From the NCBI RefSeq assembly GCF_018128545.1, contig NZ_JAGSND010000009.1, forward strand, positions 124,001 through 188,000: a DNA stretch of 64,000 nt. Direction: 5' to 3'. Shown piece after piece: positions 9,199 to 17,652 of this stretch. Both the position numbers and the translations under genes were made by a program. The stretch comes from Sinanaerobacter chloroacetimidivorans (lineage in GTDB: Bacteria; Bacillota; Clostridia; Peptostreptococcales; Anaerovoracaceae). The notes beneath the pieces are model-generated. The model had not been told where the DNA came from. It did not search any database and saw only the letters and a program-made list of their open reading frames with translations. Numbering within the stretch: the stretch's first letter is position 1; each line of letters starts with the position of its first letter.

Positions 9199-9879
9199 TT
9201 GAAAGCGACATATAATCAACCGAACAAGTTCCGGCTGGAAAAGCAGGGGGTGGGGGCCAATCGGGTGCTGGATCCCTACAAACCAATGGTAGCGTTAACT
9301 TTTGATGATGGGCCGTCTCCGCTCTATACTCCCGTCATTCTTGATGTGTTAGATGAACATAATTCGGCTGCAACTTTTTTTGTTTTGGGAACCGAGGCAG
9401 ATAGAAACAGAGAGCTTTTGGCGGAAATCATTCAAAGAGGAAATGAAATCGGAAACCATAGCCTAAATCATCGGGATTTTACCAAATTATCAATTGAAGA
9501 GCTGAACTATCAGATTAATACGACGCAAGATATTATAGAAGAGGCAACGGGATATGCGCCGTTAGTACTGAGAACCCCTTACGGTTTTGTAAATGTAGAT
9601 TTGATGAAAGAACTGCATATGCCGGTCATCCTATGGTCACTTGACACCCGTGACTGGGAAAGCAGAGATCCTGAAAAGATTTATGACGAGGTTTTTGAGA
9701 ATGTAAAAGACGGAGATATTATCCTAATGCATGATATTTATGAAAGCTCGGCTGAGGCTGTGAAACAGATCATTCCAGAATTGATCGAGCGGGGGTTCCA
9801 GGTTGTTTCGGTAAGTGAATTGAGCAGGCTTCGGGAAGTACCGCTACAGGCAGGGAACATTTACAGCAACTTATACTGA
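9199..9879 (+). CDS. Polysaccharide deacetylase family protein (NodB domain)
   Basis: Carbohydrate esterase family 4 protein, probably removing N-acetyl groups from a cell-wall or other glycan. NodB motifs in order: TFDDGPSP (metal-binding aspartates), NHSLNHRDF (metal histidines), LRTPYG, DTRDWESRDP and ILMHDIYESS with the catalytic histidine. The TTG start at 9199 is preceded by ACGGAGG with 6-nt spacing and yields 226 aa. An open frame extends further upstream to 9046, but that would run through a terminator hairpin. No clear signal peptide is seen from this start, so the protein may be cytoplasmic or use a non-classical route. Confidence 0.88.
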   Translation: MKATYNQPNKFRLEKQGVGANRVLDPYKPMVALTFDDGPSPLYTPVILDVLDEHNSAATFFVLGTEADRNRELLAEIIQRGNEIGNHSLNHRDFTKLSIEELNYQINTTQDIIEEATGYAPLVLRTPYGFVNVDLMKELHMPVILWSLDTRDWESRDPEKIYDEVFENVKDGDIILMHDIYESSAEAVKQIIPELIERGFQVVSVSELSRLREVPLQAGNIYSNLY

Positions 9880-9926
9880 TCATTTCCTGGGTGAATTCAT
9901 GGAAACGATTCTGGTACCGAAAAGGA

Positions 9927-9960
9927 AAGAGACAAGTCTTGGGCATTCGACTTGTCTCTT
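9927..9960. terminator. Terminator between converging deacetylase and NhaC genes
   Basis: Perfect 12-bp stem AAGAGACAAGTC / GACTTGTCTCTT with a 10-nt loop; the T-rich side follows on the plus strand. Confidence 0.8.
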
Positions 9961-10002
9961 CCTGTTTAAGGAATGGATCTATTTTTAAGGATGAATTTGA
10001 AT

Positions 10003-11568
10003 TTACGCAATGTTTTCATCTTGTTGCTCCCTGTCAATTTGGTAACGGTTTGCTCCGAATATCTTGTTCAGTGTAAATACCGAAGCCAGGAATAGAGCCA
10101 GAACCACCACCATAGGAATAACCCAGTTATCCATAAAGCCGGAGATCAGGAAGCCTACGCAGGCTACTAAAGCACACGTAACCGAGTAAGGGATTTGGGT
10201 CTTAATGTGATCGGTATGGCGGATATTCGCAGCTGCAGACGATAAAATAGCGGTATCTGCAAGGGGAGAACAATGATTCCCGAATCCGCCGCCGCCGATT
10301 ACGGCTGCGACACAGGCATACACACTGATGTCCATGGCAAGAGCCAGAGGAACAGCCAGCGGAATCATGATGGCATAGGTTCCCCAGGTAGCACCTGTTG
10401 AAAAGGTCATCACGCAGGAGAAGGCAAATATAATGAGCGCAATCAGGAATGGAGGTACATTTCCGATAAACAGGGATGCGACATAGCCCGCAGTATCCAG
10501 TTCATCGCCGACACCGCCTATCCCCCAGGCAAATGCCAGCAGTATTACGACAAACAGCATGGATTTTGTTCCTATTACAAAAGCTGCGATGGATTCACTG
10601 ACCTTGGAAAGTCTTCTGACGGAATAGAAAATAATGGAAAAGATGACGGAGATTGAGACTGCATAGGTGAGTGCAAGCATTCCGTCCATATTGTTTACGG
10701 CATCAAGAACACTGAAGGATTCAAAGAAACCGCCGGTATACAGCATAAAGGTCAGTGCGCATATAATCAATAAAAGAATCGGAGCAAGGAGGTCAATCGC
10801 GCCTCCATTTTTTTGCTCGATTGAAGAAAAATCGTCATCGTCAGCCCCGCCGCCGCTAAAGGTCTTATCGCAGAGTGCACCGGTTTCCATCGTTCTCTTT
10901 TCAGCCTTGGCCATAGGTCCAAAATCCAAACCCAAATAAACAACTACGATTACCATGATGATAGACAGCCAGGCATAATAGTTAAAAGGTATACACATTA
11001 AAAAGGCATGAAATGAATCTTCTTCCACTCCGGCAGTGGCATAGCTGTCTGCAATAAGGGAACAGATAAAGGCCACCCAGCTCGAAAGCGGGACAACCAG
11101 ACAGATCCCTACCGCAGTAGAGTCGATAATATAAGAAAGCTTTTCTCTGGACACCCCGAATTTATCGCTAATAGGCCTCATGATTGCTCCGTTTGTTAAT
11201 GCGTTGAAATAATCATCAAAGAAAATGATAAGTCCGATAAGCCAAGTCGTACCCTGTGCTCCTTTTTTTGTTTTGATTTTACGCCCTAACAGATCTCCAA
11301 AGGCAGTAGAACCTCCGGATCTGGTAAGCAAACCGATCAATCCTCCCAGAAGTACCACGATAATCAGCACCTGCATGTTCCAGGGATCCGTAAGCTTGGC
11401 GATAATGATTTCCACCATTTTTTCCATTCCGGCTAAAGGGTTCCAGCCGACAATAATTAAACAGCCCGTATAGACACCGATGAATAGAGACAACAGGACT
11501 TCTTTTGTAATGATTGCCAGCACAATTGTAAGCAGGGGCGGCACGATTGCCCAAAATCCTACTTCCAT
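10003..11568 (-). CDS. NhaC-family Na+/H+ antiporter-like membrane transporter
   Basis: Integral membrane protein of 521 aa with about 11-12 hydrophobic segments. Family features include the N-terminal PPLLTIVLAIITKEV, FFDDYFNALTNGAIMRP, and GGGGFGNHCSPLADTAILSSAA in the second half (read as two repeats of the domain). NhaC proteins exchange sodium for protons, and relatives exchange organic substrates. Start follows AAGGAGG. The neighbouring MerR regulator and two aminotransferases suggest that the transported compound may be an amine or amino acid, but this is inference. Confidence 0.85.
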   Translation of the reverse strand: MEVGFWAIVPPLLTIVLAIITKEVLLSLFIGVYTGCLIIVGWNPLAGMEKMVEIIIAKLTDPWNMQVLIIVVLLGGLIGLLTRSGGSTAFGDLLGRKIKTKKGAQGTTWLIGLIIFFDDYFNALTNGAIMRPISDKFGVSREKLSYIIDSTAVGICLVVPLSSWVAFICSLIADSYATAGVEEDSFHAFLMCIPFNYYAWLSIIMVIVVVYLGLDFGPMAKAEKRTMETGALCDKTFSGGGADDDDFSSIEQKNGGAIDLLAPILLLIICALTFMLYTGGFFESFSVLDAVNNMDGMLALTYAVSISVIFSIIFYSVRRLSKVSESIAAFVIGTKSMLFVVILLAFAWGIGGVGDELDTAGYVASLFIGNVPPFLIALIIFAFSCVMTFSTGATWGTYAIMIPLAVPLALAMDISVYACVAAVIGGGGFGNHCSPLADTAILSSAAANIRHTDHIKTQIPYSVTCALVACVGFLISGFMDNWVIPMVVVLALFLASVFTLNKIFGANRYQIDREQQDENIA

Positions 11569-11610
11569 AAAAATATCCTCCTTAACATTTACTCAGTGCA
11601 ATTTTTTTTT

Positions 11611-11685
11611 AATACAATTTGTATTCTCAATTGTGCTTATATAGAATTGGATATAGAATATGGTAACAGAATACAAATCGCATTC
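11611..11685. promoter_or_regulatory. Two similar dyads in the nhaC-merR intergenic region
   Basis: Two 17-bp sites, 11611-11627 and 11670-11686 approximately, share AATACAA...ATTCT (14 of 17 identical) and each is a dyad. They are 59 bp apart in the divergent control region of the antiporter and the MerR gene. Candidate regulator sites; the binding protein is unknown. Confidence 0.5.
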
Positions 11686-11855
11686 TAACTGAGGCCCATT
11701 ATAATCGCCCTTATATTTAATGTAAATGGAAAAACAGTAAAAATATTCTGAATTTTGAAAAAACTATATACCTGGTATAAAGTTTTCTGTTATTTAATAA
11801 ACGAAACCTTAATATTATTAAATATAAATATACAAGAAGAGTGAGGGATAAAATC

Positions 11856-12716
11856 ATGGACAAAGTTATGGATCACATTACGATCGGAATGATGGCTAAG
11901 ATTAATGGTATTTCTGAACAGACACTAAGACTTTACGACAAGATGAAACTCCTTCGACCAAGCGAAATTAACCCGGAAACAGGATATCGGTATTACAACA
12001 TAAAACAATGTGCCCAACTGGATATGATCCAATATATGAAGGCATTGGGCATGAATTTGGTTCAGATCAAAGAGTGCTTTGAAGAAAAGGATATCAAAAA
12101 AATGCGGCATATCCTGGAACTTCAAAAGAATAATATCGAAAAACAAATGCTGGAATTGCATCATGCGAAACAGGCTATCGAACGATCTATTGAAAGCTAT
12201 CGCCGTTATGATGCTGCTCCCGAAGAAAATACCGTTGTTTTGGAATACATAAAAGCAAGAAAAATATTTTGTTTCGATACGAAAATCAATTGTTACAGCT
12301 ACGGTATGGATTACTATGAGCATATTCTTCGTTCCTTGAAAAAAAACTATGTCCTTCATAAATTGCCTATGAGTTATTTTTGCAACGTAGGCAGCATCAT
12401 GCGAAAGGAAAATTTTAGAAAAAGAGAACTGTGGGCTACCGAGGTATTTCTTTTTGTCGAGGATGATTTCCAGTCTGACGGGGGCATTGAAGTGATTCCG
12501 GAAGACATGTACTTATGCAAATACTGTTATGGTTTTAACAAGGAGGAAGAATCCCTAAGATCCCTTATGGACTATATTCCCGAACACAATTACGAGGTGA
12601 AGGGTGACTGTATCAGTGAAGTTTTGATTGAATTTCCAACCTTTAATCACTTTGAGAGAAACGCTTTTTTGAAGCTTCAGGTGCCTGTAAAACAAAAAAT
12701 GAAAAAAATATTTTAG
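11856..12716 (+). CDS. MerR family transcriptional regulator
   Basis: DNA-binding regulator of 286 aa. The N-terminal winged helix reads ITIGMMAKINGISEQTLRLYDKMKLL, then GYRYYNIKQCAQLDMIQYMKALGM, then a coiled-coil dimerisation helix (about residues 80-115). The C-terminal region of about 150 residues resembles the effector-binding (GyrI-like) part of BmrR/BltR-type regulators. The ATG at 11856 has GTGAGGG 8 nt upstream; an in-frame GTG at 11841 is less likely. It is divergent from the antiporter and just upstream of two aminotransferases whose promoter has the MerR-type 19-bp spacer. Confidence 0.88.
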   Translation: MDKVMDHITIGMMAKINGISEQTLRLYDKMKLLRPSEINPETGYRYYNIKQCAQLDMIQYMKALGMNLVQIKECFEEKDIKKMRHILELQKNNIEKQMLELHHAKQAIERSIESYRRYDAAPEENTVVLEYIKARKIFCFDTKINCYSYGMDYYEHILRSLKKNYVLHKLPMSYFCNVGSIMRKENFRKRELWATEVFLFVEDDFQSDGGIEVIPEDMYLCKYCYGFNKEEESLRSLMDYIPEHNYEVKGDCISEVLIEFPTFNHFERNAFLKLQVPVKQKMKKIF

Positions 12717-12721
12717 GTCTA

Positions 12722-12752
12722 TTGACTTTGTAATTACTACAAGGTTTAGAAT
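12722..12752 (+). promoter_or_regulatory. MerR-type promoter with 19-bp spacer and internal dyad
   Basis: TTGACT at 12722-12727, a 19-bp spacer, TAGAAT at 12747-12752. The spacer region holds the dyad CTTTGTA-5 nt-TACAAGG (6 of 7 pairs). The over-long spacer with central dyad is the hallmark of promoters that MerR proteins activate by DNA untwisting. It lies 6 bp after the merR stop and about 130 bp before the first aminotransferase. Confidence 0.75.
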
Positions 12753-12879
12753 TACCGTGAACAAAAGATAATTTGTAAAATCTGCCAAAAATCCTGGATG
12801 TCATTTTACAAGAAAGATCCGTATCAGTTTAAATTTGTCTAAGAGTCGATAGTTCTTAGAGAACGGAGGATTTGAGAAA

Positions 12880-14109
12880 ATGCAATTATCAGATGTAAAA
12901 TTAACGGTACAGGAAGTCATGGACCTGACAAACAAGTATATGATAGAAACCTACCAGCGATTCCCATTCCTCGCTGTGAAAGCAAAAGGGATGTATCTGT
13001 ACGATGAAGAGGGTCATGCTTATCTGGATTTCTATGGAGGGATTGCAGTAAATAATGCAGGCAGCTGCAACGAAAAGGTAGTATCGGCAGTTCGGGATCA
13101 GGTGGGCGATATCATGCACACCTTTAATTATCCTTATACGATTCCGCAGGCAGTCCTTGCGGAGCTGGTCTGCGAAACCTTGGGAATGGATAAGATTTTT
13201 TATCAAAATTCCGGTACCGAAGCCAATGAAGCTATGATTAAAATGGCGAGAAAATACGGAACGGATCGTTTTGGGCCGGAAAAATACCACATTATTACAG
13301 CCAGGAATAGCTTTCACGGCAGAACCTATGGAGCCATGTCCGCCACCGGGCAGCCCGACAATGCATGCCAGCTTGGATTTAAGCCCATGGTTCCGGGATT
13401 TTCCTATGCGGAATTCAACAATCTGGATTCCTTCCGGGAAGCAGTTACGGAAAACACCATTGCCATCATGCTGGAACCGGTACAGGGAGAAGGTGGCGTA
13501 AGGCCGGCAACAAAGGAATTTATGCAGGGGATACAAAAACTATGTGACGAAAAAGGGATTTTACTGCTCATTGATGAAATTCAGACCGGATGGTGCAGAA
13601 CCGGAAAGATGATGGGTTACATGAATTACGATGTGAAGCCCGATATCATCTCTATGGCCAAGGGGCTGGGAGGCGGAATGCCTATCGGAGCCATCTGCGC
13701 AAAGAAAGAAGTTGCGGCTGCTTTCAATCCAGGCTCCCACGGAACGACCTATGGCGGAAGTCCGGTATGCTGTGCGGCTGCCTATGCACAGGTCAGTGAG
13801 CTTCTCGAAAAAGAGCTGGACAAAAATGCAAAAGAAGTAGGGGATTACTTCATGAAAAAGCTGGCGGCATTGCCTAACATAAGAGAAGTACGGGGTAAAG
13901 GCTTGCTGGTGGGCGTAGAATTTGACTTCCCGGGTGCGGCTGCGATAAAACACGGTTGTTTGGACAGACGGCTGCTTGTTACGGCCATTGGAGGAAACAT
14001 CATTAGAATGGTTCCGCCTCTTATTGCAACGAAAAAAGACTGTGACACTGCCTTTGAAATTTTAAAAGCTTCCGTTGAGGAAGCATTAAAAGAAGAAAAA
14101 GACAGGTAA
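12880..14109 (+). CDS. Class III aminotransferase (ArgD/GabT-like)
   Basis: PLP enzyme of 409 aa. Motifs: YLDFYGGIAVNNAG near the N-terminus, NSGTEANEAMIK, SFHGRTYGAM, EPVQGEGGVRPA, LLIDEIQTGWCRTG and the PLP lysine in SMAKGLGGGMPIG. The overall pattern fits acetylornithine/ornithine or omega-amino acid transaminases. Ribosome binding site GGAGG. It forms a probable operon with the next aminotransferase (53-nt gap) under the MerR-type promoter. The exact donor amine cannot be read from sequence; an ornithine, 4-aminobutyrate or diamine substrate is plausible. Confidence 0.88.
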   Translation: MQLSDVKLTVQEVMDLTNKYMIETYQRFPFLAVKAKGMYLYDEEGHAYLDFYGGIAVNNAGSCNEKVVSAVRDQVGDIMHTFNYPYTIPQAVLAELVCETLGMDKIFYQNSGTEANEAMIKMARKYGTDRFGPEKYHIITARNSFHGRTYGAMSATGQPDNACQLGFKPMVPGFSYAEFNNLDSFREAVTENTIAIMLEPVQGEGGVRPATKEFMQGIQKLCDEKGILLLIDEIQTGWCRTGKMMGYMNYDVKPDIISMAKGLGGGMPIGAICAKKEVAAAFNPGSHGTTYGGSPVCCAAAYAQVSELLEKELDKNAKEVGDYFMKKLAALPNIREVRGKGLLVGVEFDFPGAAAIKHGCLDRRLLVTAIGGNIIRMVPPLIATKKDCDTAFEILKASVEEALKEEKDR

Positions 14110-14162
14110 GCTTACTGCAATCTATTAAAAATTATTTTTTAAATAAAATAGGGAGGTTTGAA

Positions 14163-15515
14163 ATGAGAAAAAGCTTTGACGAGGTATTAAAATATACCGA
14201 ATATGCAATAAAAACAATTTCACAGAAATCAATGACTGAGGACGAAAAAGAATTCTTTATCAACGAGACAAGGCATAATTTTGACAACCATATCAACCCG
14301 GGATTCCTGGAATATCGAAAGTCAGCCGGTTCTGACGATATGGCAATGGAATGGATGGCCAATGGCGATACCTTTGTAGACCTCCACGGAAATACATATA
14401 TAGACTGCCTGGGTGGATTCGGCGCTTTTAACTGTGGGCACAGACACCCCAAGGTAATCGAAACCGTAACCAATCAGCTGGCCAAACAGCCATTGTCCAG
14501 TGCCGAACTGATTGATGCCAATCGCAGCTTGCTGGCCCGAATCCTTGCCGATGTTACCCCCGGAGACCTTCAATACACCTTCTTTACAAGCTCTGGTACG
14601 GAAGCGGTGGAATGCGGTTTGAAAATGGCCACCCTTGCAACCGGCAGACATTATTATGTAGCCTTTAAGGGAGACTTTCACGGAAAGACCATGGGTTCCC
14701 TTTCATTGACTTCAAAAGAGCATTTCCGTGGCCCATTTCTCCCATTGCTTCAGGGAGTCAGACACGCTCCCTTCGGGGATCTTGATTTCTTAAAGAAGCT
14801 TATCGATTGCATGGAGTTTACAGGAGAACTTCCGGCTGCCATTATCTATGAACCGATCCAGGGAGAGGGCGGTGTACAGATTCCGCCGGATGATTTTATT
14901 CCGGGAATCAGAGAAATTTGCGACAAATATGATATCATGATGATTGCAGATGAAGTCCAGGCAGGTATGGGACGTACCGGGTACCTCTTCGCCACAGATT
15001 ATTCGAAAGTAACTCCGGATATCCTTTGCCTGGGGAAATCCATATCCGGCAGTGTAGTACCGCTCAGTGCCTGCGTTTGTACCGAAAGAGCATTCAGAGG
15101 CATGTTCCCGGATCCGCTGCTTCACAGCACTACAACCGGGGGAAATCCGCTGGCAACGGCTGCCGGTATTGCAGCCTTCCATGTAATTCTTTCTGAGGAT
15201 CTTTGCGGAAAAGCCAAGAAATCAGGAGCTATATTCATGGAAGGATTGGAAAAGCTCCATCAGAAATATCCGAAACTGCTGACAGCATACCGGGGAAGAG
15301 GCTTGATGATCGCAATGGAATTCTGCGACGGAGATTTAGGATATGAAGTGGTGTTTGAGGCCTTCAACAGAAAGCTGCTGCTCTCAGGATCCTTGATCAA
15401 TGCGAAGACCATTCGTATAGAACCGCCTTTGAATATTACGGAAGAGCATGTCAGGAAGGCGTTGGAAATTTTGGATGAGTCTATGGAAATTGTATATAAC
15501 AAGCATTTCAAGTAG
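14163..15515 (+). CDS. Putrescine aminotransferase-like class III aminotransferase
   Basis: PLP-dependent transaminase of 450 aa. It resembles the E. coli putrescine aminotransferase in many segments: NPGFLEYRKS, YIDCLGGFGAFNCGHRHP, NQLAKQPL, SSGTEAVECGLKMA, DFHGKTMGSLS, EPIQGEGGVQIPP, ADEVQAGMGRTG, and ANAKTIRIEPPL-like C-terminus. The lysine in ILCLGKSISG is the expected PLP lysine, although the usual GGG after it is replaced by SGS. Likely role: removal of an amino group from putrescine, cadaverine or a related diamine. Start follows GGGAGG. Confidence 0.86.
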   Translation: MRKSFDEVLKYTEYAIKTISQKSMTEDEKEFFINETRHNFDNHINPGFLEYRKSAGSDDMAMEWMANGDTFVDLHGNTYIDCLGGFGAFNCGHRHPKVIETVTNQLAKQPLSSAELIDANRSLLARILADVTPGDLQYTFFTSSGTEAVECGLKMATLATGRHYYVAFKGDFHGKTMGSLSLTSKEHFRGPFLPLLQGVRHAPFGDLDFLKKLIDCMEFTGELPAAIIYEPIQGEGGVQIPPDDFIPGIREICDKYDIMMIADEVQAGMGRTGYLFATDYSKVTPDILCLGKSISGSVVPLSACVCTERAFRGMFPDPLLHSTTTGGNPLATAAGIAAFHVILSEDLCGKAKKSGAIFMEGLEKLHQKYPKLLTAYRGRGLMIAMEFCDGDLGYEVVFEAFNRKLLLSGSLINAKTIRIEPPLNITEEHVRKALEILDESMEIVYNKHFK

Positions 15516-15537
15516 TATAAGTAGTTTAAGTAGTTCA
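15511..15537. repeat. Three tandem 9-bp units at the aminotransferase stop codon
   Basis: AAGTAGT plus two variable bases, repeated three times with a 9-bp period. The gene's TAG stop lies in the first unit. It is close to the left end of the mobile element. Confidence 0.6.
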
Positions 15538-15550
15538 ATAACTTTTCCTA

Positions 15551-15593
15551 AAAAAAGAGAACTGGTTTAGCCGTAGTCCCATAGGGACATTAT
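15551..15593 (+). repeat. Left end inverted repeat of the element
   Basis: Contains AAAAAAGAGA, CTGG, and the near-palindrome GTCCCATAGGGAC. It matches the right end at 34993-35035 in inverted orientation. Confidence 0.6.
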
Positions 15594-15622
15594 CCTAAAC
15601 TATGGCTAAGCGGTGTGGTATT

Positions 15623-15652
15623 GGGCAGATAGTGAGTTTTCGCTGTCTGCCC
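15623..15652. other. Hairpin just downstream of the recombinase gene
   Basis: GGGCAGATAG / CTGTCTGCCC, 10-bp stem with a 10-nt loop, 11 nt beyond the recombinase stop. No T run follows on the minus strand, so it is at best a weak terminator; it could also be part of the recombination site. Confidence 0.5.
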
Positions 15653-15662
15653 TTTGCTGTTT

Positions 15663-17318
15663 CTAAGCGACCTCTTTCTGTTCTCTTGAAGCGGGTTGCT
15701 CGATGACATCGTCAAGCAGTCCAATGTAGCGGTAATGGATTTGGATTTCTTGCAGTGCTGTTCTTGAGTATTTTTCGGTGCGTTCTCCCACAACAATCCT
15801 GTCAATGAACCTGTGGAGGATGGTTGCCGTTAGCTCATTAATTTCAGTAATCTCCTTGGCTTCCTCGATGAAGGCAGTGACATTTGCAACCGAATCCTTA
15901 AGTTTTTCCAGTTTACTTTCCTTTATGGGAATCGTAGACTGGATTTCGTTTTGCTCTTTTAGGTAGTCATCGCTTAATTTTCGGAACACCTCGTTTGGAA
16001 TTTTACCGAGTACATTATCCTCATACAGCCTTTTAAACAGCTTGGTAAGCTCATCGTCACGTCGTTTTAAAGTAGCGATTTCTTTGGTCAGCAAGCTGAT
16101 TTCCTTTTGTGTTTCCTTGCTGTTTTTCTTTGCGACAACCTCTGCAAACATCAATTCGTGCTGTCTTGCATAATGGGTTACTCGTCTTAAATCATCAAGA
16201 ACAATTTTTGCAAGCTGATCCTCTTTTATAAAGTGTGCGGTACAGACCTCTTTGCCTTTTTTCTTGTAGGTTCGGCAGGCGAAATTGTAATCACTTTTCT
16301 TCATTGTTGAGGCACGATGCAGTACCATTTTTGCTCCGCAGTCCTTGCAGTAGACCATACCGGAGAACATATCCTGCTCGTCCATATTGGTTCGTCTGCG
16401 TTTATGCTGGCGAATATCTTGGACGATATCCCATACCTTTTTAGAGATAATAGCAGGGTGCGTATTCTCAAAACGAAGCTGTTCTTCCTTTGGCACTTCA
16501 ATTTTCTTCTTGTTTTTAAAGGACTTGGTTGTTGTTTTGAGGTTGATGGTATGACCTAAATAAACTTCATTTTCAAGAATGTGCCGAATTGTTGTCTGCT
16601 CCCATCGGTAGGGATTACTCATATCAGTAGTTGAGGTATATGGCATACCCTTTGTGTACCAATAATAGTTCGGCATAAAAATCTTTTCTTCTGAGAGCCT
16701 TTTTGCAATTTGACTGGGACCATTACCCTCAACACAGAGCTTGAAGATGTACTTGACTATTTCAGCAGATTCGGGATCAACAACGATTTTACGCTTTGGA
16801 TCATCGGGGTCTTTGATATAACCATAGGGTGCCCTTGTGCCGACCCTTGCACCTGTTTCAGCTTTTGCCCTGTTGGCTGCACGAATTTTACGGCTACAAT
16901 CTTTGGCGTAAAGTTCGTTGATGATATTTTTGAACGGAGCAAAATCATCAACTCCATAGCGACTATCAATGTTGTCACCGATTGCAATAAATCTTACATC
17001 ATAGTTTGGGAATATAATTTCGGTGTATCTGCCCACCTCTAAATACTCTCTGCCAAATCGGCTCATGTCTTTGACGATGATGGTTTCTACCTCATCATTT
17101 TCCACAAGCTCCATCAGCTCTTTGAAGGCTGGACGATTAAAATTGGTTCCCGAATATCCATCATCAAATAGGAATTTGAGATTTTCAAAGCCATTGTCCT
17201 TTGCGTACTTCTCCAAGATAAGCCTCTGATTGCTGATACTGTTGGATTCTCCTTGGCTGCCATCATCCTGACTTAGTCTTGCGTATAAAATTGTATATTT
17301 TTCAGTTGTCTGTTTCAT
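15663..17318 (-). CDS. Large serine recombinase (TndX/TnpX-like)
   Basis: Site-specific recombinase of 551 aa that excises and integrates the element. The N-terminal resolvase domain has the nucleophile serine in LYARLSQDD, then YSGTNFNRPAF and VKDMSRFGREYLEVG. The recombinase domain follows (APYGYIKD, HILENEVYLGH), then a zinc ribbon (YCKDCGAKM ... CRTYKKKGKEVC) and a long coiled coil. The start at 17318 has GGAG 5 nt upstream; the frame is open further but lacks a site. It lies next to the left end of the element, as in Tn4451 and Tn5397. Confidence 0.93.
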   Translation of the reverse strand: MKQTTEKYTILYARLSQDDGSQGESNSISNQRLILEKYAKDNGFENLKFLFDDGYSGTNFNRPAFKELMELVENDEVETIIVKDMSRFGREYLEVGRYTEIIFPNYDVRFIAIGDNIDSRYGVDDFAPFKNIINELYAKDCSRKIRAANRAKAETGARVGTRAPYGYIKDPDDPKRKIVVDPESAEIVKYIFKLCVEGNGPSQIAKRLSEEKIFMPNYYWYTKGMPYTSTTDMSNPYRWEQTTIRHILENEVYLGHTINLKTTTKSFKNKKKIEVPKEEQLRFENTHPAIISKKVWDIVQDIRQHKRRRTNMDEQDMFSGMVYCKDCGAKMVLHRASTMKKSDYNFACRTYKKKGKEVCTAHFIKEDQLAKIVLDDLRRVTHYARQHELMFAEVVAKKNSKETQKEISLLTKEIATLKRRDDELTKLFKRLYEDNVLGKIPNEVFRKLSDDYLKEQNEIQSTIPIKESKLEKLKDSVANVTAFIEEAKEITEINELTATILHRFIDRIVVGERTEKYSRTALQEIQIHYRYIGLLDDVIEQPASREQKEVA

Positions 17319-17392
17319 TTTAGCTCCTTTCCGACAAACTGAATACGGTAACACAAACATACCCTATTCAGTGCCACAAGTCTATTGTTTTT

Positions 17393-17641
17393 TTATTCTT
17401 TTTCGCTGTCTACCAAAGCAATTAGTTCTCTTGTAGAAGTGGACTTGGGCATCATAGGAAAGATGGATTTCACATAAAAGTTTTTACCATCCACCACCAT
17501 TTTTCGCTCGGTAAAGCACTCTGCATCAGTCATAGTAACTGCTGTATCACGATAAATTGTTCGTGCTGTGTTGCCGACGTTATAGACAAGCGGCATAGTT
17601 TCTCCGTAAAATCCTGTGTTCAAATTTTCATTTTTCTTCAT
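17393..17641 (-). CDS. Small TnpW-like transposon protein
   Basis: An 82-aa product between the recombinase and relaxase. The second half (KMVVDGKNFYVKSIFP, then TSTRELIALVDSE) resembles the short TnpW-type proteins of Tn4451-like elements, which have no established function. Start follows AAGGAG at 7 nt. The resemblance is judged by pattern only. Confidence 0.6.
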   Translation of the reverse strand: MKKNENLNTGFYGETMPLVYNVGNTARTIYRDTAVTMTDAECFTERKMVVDGKNFYVKSIFPMMPKSTSTRELIALVDSEKE

Positions 17642-17652
17642 AGTCAATCTCC

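Noticed and set aside
15541..15600. tRNA fragment as attachment site at the left element end
   Set aside because: No tRNA-like cloverleaf or conserved T-loop is present; the end repeats are inverted and not direct.
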